Source: an uncultured Ruminococcus sp.
Lineage (GTDB): Bacteria > Bacillota > Clostridia > Oscillospirales > Ruminococcaceae
Assembly: GCA_900554975.1 (NCBI GenBank)
Contig: USJI01000016.1
Coordinates: 1 to 10,311, forward strand
Direction of reading: 5' to 3'
DNA length: 10,311 nt
The translations under genes and the position numbers were made by a program. A model generated the notes under the pieces. The model did no database searches. It was given only the letters and a program-made list of their open reading frames with translations, and was not told where the DNA came from. Positions 6,202 through 10,311 of the stretch are shown piece by piece (position 1 is the first letter of the stretch; each line of letters opens with the position of its first letter).

Positions 6202-7644
6202 TTATTCAACTGTAATATCTGTTACGGATTCAGCAACTCTGTCCTTGAAATCATCGATACAAGCAGCAGTGTCAGCTGTTTCACCAGCACAGTAAGCATT
6301 TACAGCATCAAGGAATGCCTGCTTAATAGAAGCATCGTATGGAGTGATAAGTCCGTTAAGGTTGATTGCCTTAGCAGCTTCGTGAAGTACTGCGAACTGA
6401 TCCTGACCACCGAGAAGTGGGTTGCTGTTTGAACCTTCGTCAACGATCTTCTGCATTACGTTCATGTTGTTTACATACTCTGGCTTGCCAAGAGCATATT
6501 TTTCCATAGATGTTTCATCAATTGTGAAGTAGTTGATGAAGTTTGCAGCCATGTCAGCGTTATCTGTCTTAGGTGATACGCAGATCCATGTACCGCCCCA
6601 GAAGTAAGGTGTAGGACCCTGGCAAACGTTCCACTTGCCATATGTAGCTCCGCCTTCGCCGCCTGCAGCTGAGAGAAGGATAGATTCGCCGAAGCCCCAT
6701 GTTGATACAAAGTAACCCATTGTATCGTCTGTCTGGCCTGCAGCCTTCCATTCGTCTGTCCACTGGTTGAGCTCTGTTACATAGCCATTGTCTCTCATGT
6801 TCTTAGCGAGGTCAATGAATGTGTTGCAGAAGTCATCGATCTGGAGCTTGTCATCTACAACCCATGGTGTAGATCTGTTAGCTGCGAATGCCTGCCAGAT
6901 ACCACCGAGTGTTGTTGTAAGAGCTGTCTTCTTGCTTGAAGCATCAGAAACTTCCTTAGCTGTAGCCTGGAACTTATCCCAGTCAGAAACCTTAGCCTGC
7001 ATTTCTTCAGGTGTCTTAACGCCGAGGTATGATTCAGCGAGGTCTGTTCTGTAGCACCAGCCACCAGGAGCAGCCTGCCATGAAACGCCCTTGATTACAC
7101 CGTTGGAATCCTTACCGATATCCATTGTGTAAGCGTACTGACCAGCGAATGAATCGTCTGTGAAACCGAGGTCAGACATTGGAGCTGTAGCAGAGTCATC
7201 ATTGATGTACTTAAGAGCCCAGTCAGCTTCAACCATGAAGATATCAACGTCAGAACCGCCGAGGAAGTACTGATCATACTGAGCAGAAGCTTCACCGCCG
7301 CCAACACCGAAGTTTACGAAGTTGATCTGTTCGTCTGTGTAACCTGTGTCGCCCTTCCACATATCGAGCATAGCGTTAACGTCGTCAGGTGTCCAGCAAA
7401 GGATTGTGAACTTGTCACCACCTGTTGGAAGTGAGCCTGAATATGTGAATTCGCCTGAAGCTGCTGAAGAATCAGCTGCTGAAGAAGATTCTGCTGCTGA
7501 AGAATCAGCTGCTGAAGAAGATTCAGCTTCAGAAGATGATGATGAAGATGAAGATGATGAGCTGTCACCACCGCATCCTACAAATGCTGTTGCAGAGATT
7601 GCAAGAGTAGCAACCAGTGCTAATGTTCTTTTTAACTTGTTCAT
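6202..7644 (-). CDS. Extracellular sugar-binding lipoprotein of a CUT1 ABC transporter
   Basis: This 480-residue protein starts with a lipoprotein signal peptide: MNKLKR, a hydrophobic stretch (7-21) and a lipobox ending in FVGC with Cys24 as the likely lipidated residue. Residues 28-63 form a low-complexity linker of Ser, Ala, Glu and Asp that tethers the domain to the membrane. The mature domain begins near GEFTYSG and resembles family 1 solute-binding proteins: FTILCWTPDDVNAMLD, an early strand, and several Trp-rich patches such as TPYFWGGTWICVSP and QWTDEWKAAG that could line a sugar site. It would capture an oligosaccharide and deliver it to the two permeases encoded downstream. AAGGAGG lies about ten bases before the ATG. 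It is the first gene of the transporter unit, behind lacI on the same strand. No glycoside hydrolase or ATPase is nearby, so the ligand is not inferred. Confidence 0.93.
   Translation of the reverse strand: MNKLKRTLALVATLAISATAFVGCGGDSSSSSSSSSSSEAESSSAADSSAAESSSAADSSAASGEFTYSGSLPTGGDKFTILCWTPDDVNAMLDMWKGDTGYTDEQINFVNFGVGGGEASAQYDQYFLGGSDVDIFMVEADWALKYINDDSATAPMSDLGFTDDSFAGQYAYTMDIGKDSNGVIKGVSWQAAPGGWCYRTDLAESYLGVKTPEEMQAKVSDWDKFQATAKEVSDASSKKTALTTTLGGIWQAFAANRSTPWVVDDKLQIDDFCNTFIDLAKNMRDNGYVTELNQWTDEWKAAGQTDDTMGYFVSTWGFGESILLSAAGGEGGATYGKWNVCQGPTPYFWGGTWICVSPKTDNADMAANFINYFTIDETSMEKYALGKPEYVNNMNVMQKIVDEGSNSNPLLGGQDQFAVLHEAAKAINLNGLITPYDASIKQAFLDAVNAYCAGETADTAACIDDFKDRVAESVTDITVE
7460..7525 (-). 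repeat. 33-bp in-frame tandem duplication in the lipoprotein linker
   Basis: Two adjacent 33-base units (7460-7492 and 7493-7525) differ only at their last base. Each adds 11 residues of the Ser/Ala/Asp/Glu linker (pattern like SSAADSSAAE). The unit length is a multiple of three, so copy-number change would alter linker length without a frameshift. Confidence 0.85.
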
Positions 7645-7705
7645 GGGTAGTTTTCCTCCTTAAAAATTATATATAAATGTTTCCTGAATTTAAAATAACT
7701 CATAT

Positions 7706-7737
7706 ATTATACAACTAGAGAAAAAAGAAATCCACAA
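7706..7737 (-). promoter_or_regulatory. Probable promoter of the binding-protein gene
   Basis: On the minus strand a consensus -10 TATAAT lies at 7711-7706. The best -35 candidate, TTGTGG (7737-7732), is 20 bases away, longer than ideal, so recognition may need an activator or a different -35. The predicted leader is about 55 bases. There is no CG dinucleotide anywhere from 7645 to 7750, so no CG-centred LacI/CcpA site is present. Confidence 0.5.
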
Positions 7738-7743
7738 TTTTAG

Positions 7744-7765
7744 AAAAAGGTCAAATGTGCTTGAC
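7744..7765 (-). terminator. Weak terminator-like hairpin at the lacI stop
   Basis: On the minus strand GTCAA (7765-7761) pairs with TTGAC (7754-7750) around a 6-base loop, followed by C and TTTTT. The lacI stop codon (7753-7751) lies inside the 3' arm. With only five base pairs it would be leaky, so lacI transcripts may continue into the transporter genes. Confidence 0.4.
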
Positions 7766-8761
7766 AGTGTTTCCCTTAATTAAATGACCGCTTACAATGA
7801 CGTTTTTCCGGTCTGCCGGAATTTCTTCCTTTTTAATTATCTTTATCAGCATTTCTGCCGCCGCACGTCCTATTTCATACGCATCCTGATAATAAGTTGT
7901 AAGCGTTGGTGTAATAATCTGAGTCATAAAAATGCCGTCATATCCTATAATGGATATATCGTCCGGAACACTTTTCCCAACCCTTTTTGCTGCATTTATT
8001 GCTCCGATTGATGAAATATCGTCCGGAAGCAGTATGCATGTAGGCGGATCAAAAAGTTTAAACATTTCCAGAACCAGTTTTTCAGTAAGTGCAGCATCAA
8101 GATGCTTTCCCTGTCTGAAATAATCCGGCTGAACCTGAAGACCCAGTTTCTTCATTGTATCAATATAAGAATTAAGTCTTATGGTCGTAACCTGTGAACT
8201 GTCGCCGTATATGTAAGCAATTTTTTTATGACCGCATTCATAAGCGTACTTAACCAGTGTTTCAATACCCTTTTCATTGTCAGACGTAACTGAATAACCG
8301 TTTTCGCTTTTAAAGTCAATGGAAACAAGCGGAATATCGCTTCCCATAAGTTCTCTGACTCCACGTCCGTAAAAATCAACACACGCAGCCAGAACACCAT
8401 CAACCTTGCGGTACAGACAATGATCATAATAAGACATCTGACTTCCGCCGATCTGTCCGCTTATAAAAGTTATATCATATCCGAGCCTGTCTGCCTCAAC
8501 TCTGAAACCGTCCAGAACAACTGAGAAAAAGCAATGCGTCAGACCGCTTTTAGCTTTGTCATCAAGTAAAACGCCCAGATTAAAGGTTTTATTTGTTTTC
8601 AGCGCCCTTGCCTGTACATTAGGAAAATATCCGAGCCTTTTGGCTGTTTCACATACAAGCCTTTTAGTAGCTTCACCTACGTCATTATGGTTATTAAGTG
8701 CTTTGCTGACAGTAGCAATTGAAACGCCGCATTCTTCAGCAATGGTCTTTATTGAAACCAT
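7751..8761 (-). CDS. LacI-family transcriptional regulator of the sugar locus
   Basis: This 336-residue protein has the full LacI architecture. An N-terminal helix-turn-helix, SIKTIAEECGVSIATVSKAL (residues 3-22), is followed by the hinge region ARALKTNKT (51-59), then a periplasmic-binding-protein-like sensor domain from LGVLLDD to the end. Typical sensor features are present: DGFRVEADRLGYDITFISG, the central VTSDNEKGIE and GHKKIAYI, and LPDDISSIGAINA followed by VPDDISIIGYDGI. These proteins bind CG-centred palindromes and are released, or activated, by a sugar. Its position upstream of the transporter on the same strand suggests that it governs that sugar. Upstream of the ATG the frame meets a stop with no other start, so the start is firm, though its ribosome site is weak (GAGGGG is 15 bases away). 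Autoregulation is suggested by the operator-like site in its leader. Confidence 0.93.
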   Translation of the reverse strand: MVSIKTIAEECGVSIATVSKALNNHNDVGEATKRLVCETAKRLGYFPNVQARALKTNKTFNLGVLLDDKAKSGLTHCFFSVVLDGFRVEADRLGYDITFISGQIGGSQMSYYDHCLYRKVDGVLAACVDFYGRGVRELMGSDIPLVSIDFKSENGYSVTSDNEKGIETLVKYAYECGHKKIAYIYGDSSQVTTIRLNSYIDTMKKLGLQVQPDYFRQGKHLDAALTEKLVLEMFKLFDPPTCILLPDDISSIGAINAAKRVGKSVPDDISIIGYDGIFMTQIITPTLTTYYQDAYEIGRAAAEMLIKIIKKEEIPADRKNVIVSGHLIKGNTVKHI

Positions 8762-8840
8762 ATTATGTATCCATCGCCCCTCATCACGTTCATACCGTAT
8801 CTGATTCCACCAGCATCAAACATGTGAAAATGGAAAAATA

Positions 8841-8854
8841 TTAGAACGCTTTCG
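8841..8854 (-). promoter_or_regulatory. LacI/CcpA-type operator-like site in the lacI leader
   Basis: The minus strand reads CGAAAGCGTTCTAA, which by eye matches 11 of 14 positions of the cre-type consensus TGWAARCGYTWNCW, including the AARCGYT core. It is centred on CG and lies directly after the predicted transcription start, where a bound repressor would block transcription. It may bind the LacI protein itself, CcpA, or both. The right half is imperfect. Confidence 0.55.
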
Positions 8855-8861
8855 TATCAAT

Positions 8862-8890
8862 AATATACAATACTCACAACAAAAAGTCAA
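8862..8890 (-). promoter_or_regulatory. Sigma-A promoter of lacI
   Basis: On the minus strand the -35 is TTGACT (8890-8885) and the -10 is TATATT (8867-8862), with an exact 17-base spacer. Transcription should begin near 8855, leaving a leader of about 94 bases. Confidence 0.8.
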
Positions 8891-8967
8891 TGCCTAACAC
8901 CAATCCTTAATATTTTTTTAGCGAATTTAACATTTTTTGTGTATGTTTTTTGGCTAAAATAACGAAT

Positions 8968-9001
8968 AAAAAGCCGCTTTGTGAATATAGTTACAAAACG
9001 G
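8968..9001 (-). terminator. Intrinsic terminator of the HhH membrane protein gene
   Basis: On the minus strand CCGTTTTGT (9001-8993) pairs with ACAAAGCGG (8982-8974), nine pairs including one U-G wobble, with a 10-base loop. It is followed by CTTTTTATT. It lies about 120 bases after the stop at 9123, leaving a fairly long 3' untranslated stretch. Confidence 0.72.
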
Positions 9002-9122
9002 TAAAAACATCAACTTCATCAATTTTTCATAAAATCCGGGTGTTTTTTGTCGCTTTTAAACATTTATTTTCCATTTTCTTTTAGTCATATTCATAATAAT
9101 GTGCATAACATTAAAATTATAA

Positions 9123-9968
9123 CTATTGAACCGGTTGTTCATCTGTTTCCACGACCTGAACATAGTCTAAAATTCCAGCCAGTTTATTTTCCGTCATTCC
9201 CTCAGCATAAAGCAGTTCATACACATTTGTAAACCCGCCGATAAGTTCACGGAGTTCAATAATATTCTCAGCTGTTTCTTCATCAATATCAGGCAGAAGC
9301 ATAAAATCCTCAGCCTTTGCCTCATTTATATCTATTACCGGTATTTCCTCCGGCTGTTCATCTTCATTCGCGTCCGGTTCATCGGGTTTGTCCGAAATTT
9401 TCTCATCGGCAGTTTCATCAGTTTCATCTGTCTGATACTGTTCCCTCAAAGACATTGTCCATTCATATTCTTCATCTGAAATTGTTACATATATATGCTC
9501 ACAGATATCATTATATGTTTTTTCGCCTATACCGCTGACATTCATTATTTCTTCTGTTTCAAGGAACAAACCGTATGTGTTTCTGTATTCAATTATTTTC
9601 TCTGCCGTAGCATTTCCTATGCCTTTAAGTTTTACAAGCTCATCTTCTCCGGCATGGTTTATATCAACATAAACATCCTCTTCCGGTGTTTTTACTGTTG
9701 TTTTCCTGCCCGAACCTGATCTTGCTGTTCTTCTCTTTCCCGCCTTTCTGGTACGGCTGGATTTTGGCTTTGCAGTCTTCTTCGGCTTTGATGTCTGAGC
9801 TGGTTTTTCAAGACTGTCCGGAGATGAACTCTGAGATTCCCAGAACTGATAGCTGTCAGTTATAACGGGAGATTCCTTTTTATCCATCCGAAAAATAATA
9901 AGAACAAAGAAAGAAATTATAAGCACAAATGATATTGAAAAATAAATTATCGCCTTCTTTTTATTCAT
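9123..9968 (-). CDS. Membrane-anchored protein with two helix-hairpin-helix (ComEA-like) modules
   Basis: This 281-residue protein has a single N-terminal membrane helix (about 6-26) after MNKKK. A linker follows with a very basic part (61-92, rich in Lys, Arg, Ser, Thr). The first HhH module (101-161) is canonical, with VDINHAGEDELVKLKGIG and a second hairpin NVSGIGEKT. An acidic Asp/Glu/Thr linker (164-209) leads to a second module (212-273, IDINEAKAEDFMLLPDID) in which the hairpin glycines are replaced (PDID, EGMT). HhH modules of this kind bind DNA without sequence preference; in ComEA they receive DNA at the cell surface during uptake. ComEA usually has an SLBB domain before its HhH pair, which is absent here, and no comEC is adjacent. 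Membrane topology suggests the domains are outside the cell. GAGAAG stands eight bases before the ATG. A role in DNA binding at the surface is inferred. Confidence 0.83.
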   Translation of the reverse strand: MNKKKAIIYFSISFVLIISFFVLIIFRMDKKESPVITDSYQFWESQSSSPDSLEKPAQTSKPKKTAKPKSSRTRKAGKRRTARSGSGRKTTVKTPEEDVYVDINHAGEDELVKLKGIGNATAEKIIEYRNTYGLFLETEEIMNVSGIGEKTYNDICEHIYVTISDEEYEWTMSLREQYQTDETDETADEKISDKPDEPDANEDEQPEEIPVIDINEAKAEDFMLLPDIDEETAENIIELRELIGGFTNVYELLYAEGMTENKLAGILDYVQVVETDEQPVQ

Positions 9969-10083
9969 AAACGTTTCTTCTCTTTCAAGGAAATATAATC
10001 ATACCACATAAAATTTTATCGGCATATTCCGACATTATTAAACACCTTTTTTTCATTTATTTTTTTATTATCGCTCAAATCCA

Positions 10084-10112
10084 TTGACTTTTTTACCATG
10101 TGCAAATATAAT
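10084..10112 (+). promoter_or_regulatory. Near-consensus sigma-A promoter of the gene at 10146
   Basis: TTGACT (10084-10089), a 17-base spacer and TATAAT (10107-10112) form one of the best promoters in the window. Transcription should start near 10119, with a leader of about 27 bases holding GGAGG (10134-10138) seven bases before the ATG. Confidence 0.85.
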
Positions 10113-10145
10113 TAAGTAGTTAATATTCTTTTTGGAGGTCTTTTA

Positions 10146-10311
10146 ATGATAACAACAGCAGTTGCAGAAACTCTGGCATCAACAACGCAGACAGAGGTTT
10201 CAACAGATTCTATTGAAGCAATAATATCAAGTGCAATAAACAGCTCTGCCGAAGAAACTGACAAGCTTCAGATAATATTAAGTGCACTCGGCAATAAATT
10301 TAAGGATTCGC
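10146..10311 (+). CDS. Unrecognised protein, 3' partial (first 55 residues)
   Basis: The gene starts with a strong promoter, a GGAGG ribosome site and an ATG at 10146, and runs off the window, so 55 residues are visible. It begins MITTAVAETLASTTQTEVST and continues with an acidic, Ser/Thr/Ala-rich, probably helical segment (DSIEAIISSAINSSAEETDK, then LQIILSALGNKFKDS). There is no signal peptide or membrane helix in the visible part and no motif I recognise. It is divergent from the HhH gene, with 177 bases between the two starts. The good signals make it a real gene; its function cannot be told. Confidence 0.75.
   Translation, partial: MITTAVAETLASTTQTEVSTDSIEAIISSAINSSAEETDKLQIILSALGNKFKDS

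Larger units (their letters stand above)
8762..9122. other. 361-base intergenic region between lacI and the HhH protein gene
   Basis: The region contains, from left to right, the lacI leader, an operator-like site (8841-8854), the lacI promoter (8862-8890), an AT-rich stretch with no clear element (8891-8967), and the terminator of the HhH gene (8968-9001). The part from 9002 to 9122 is the 3' untranslated stretch of that gene, and I see nothing in it. No convincing gene is present. Confidence 0.7.

Noticed and set aside
7346..7663. Plus-strand open frame with an Ala/Glu/Asp-rich product
   Set aside because: It is the antisense of the signal peptide and repetitive linker of the binding lipoprotein; the repeats keep several frames open.
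8916..8959. Seven-base inverted repeat TTTTAGC/GCTAAAA
   Set aside because: The loop is 30 bases and the stem AT-rich, so a stable structure is unlikely; it could be chance in AT-rich intergenic DNA.
9969..9976. AAACGTTT palindrome just before the HhH protein start
   Set aside because: It is only eight bases long and lies between the ribosome site and the ATG; such a match is expected by chance and lacks flanking operator bases.
9998..10026. Possible promoter for the HhH gene (TATGAT at 10003-9998, minus strand)
   Set aside because: No acceptable -35 is found 16-18 bases upstream, so I do not call it, although some promoter must lie in 9969-10145.

Overview
The window looks like chromosome of an AT-rich, low-GC Gram-positive anaerobe (Bacillota, Clostridia), most likely a gut or rumen Ruminococcaceae. 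This is inference. It rests on strong GGAGG ribosome sites, TTGACT/TATAAT-type promoters, an Nfn-type electron-bifurcating transhydrogenase, a Ser-rich lipoprotein linker on the sugar-binding protein, and a CUT1 sugar importer lacking its own ATPase beside a LacI regulator. No tRNA, rRNA, CRISPR array, insertion sequence or phage gene was seen.

Left part, plus strand (1-3690). The end of an alpha/beta-hydrolase esterase gene (2-742, start outside the window) is followed by an extended -10 promoter (774-802). That promoter drives a tight three-gene unit: nfnA (839-1663), nfnB (1683-3068) and yajC (3082-3483). NfnA and NfnB together form a flavin/iron-sulfur NADH-dependent ferredoxin:NADP+ oxidoreductase. 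YajC is the Sec translocon accessory protein. The unit ends in an intrinsic terminator (3490-3529) whose T-tract runs directly into the ribosome site of a 38-codon gene (3540-3656). That small gene ends at a bidirectional terminator (3657-3690).

Middle part, minus strand (3681-8890). Read right to left: a LacI-family regulator (8761-7751), a sugar-binding lipoprotein (7644-6202), an intercistronic hairpin (6166-6140), two CUT1 permeases (6097-5069 and 5072-4203, overlapping by ATGA), a terminator (4176-4144), and a GNAT acetyltransferase (4121-3681). The lacI gene has a near-consensus promoter (8890-8862) with a CG-centred operator/cre-like site (8841-8854) just after the predicted transcription start. 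The binding-protein promoter region contains no CG dinucleotide, so no comparable site is seen there. Together these make a regulated oligosaccharide uptake locus that must borrow an MsmX/MsmK-type ATPase from elsewhere. The sugar cannot be read from the sequence.

Right part (8762-10311). After a 361-base intergenic stretch lies a minus-strand membrane-anchored protein with two helix-hairpin-helix modules separated by strongly charged linkers (9968-9123), with its own terminator (9001-8968). A divergent plus-strand gene with an excellent promoter (10084-10112) starts at 10146 and runs off the window; its product is not recognised.

The least explained items are the 38-residue gene behind the yajC terminator, the double-HhH membrane protein, and the arrangement of regulatory sites in the sugar locus. 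No clearly novel multi-gene system was found.
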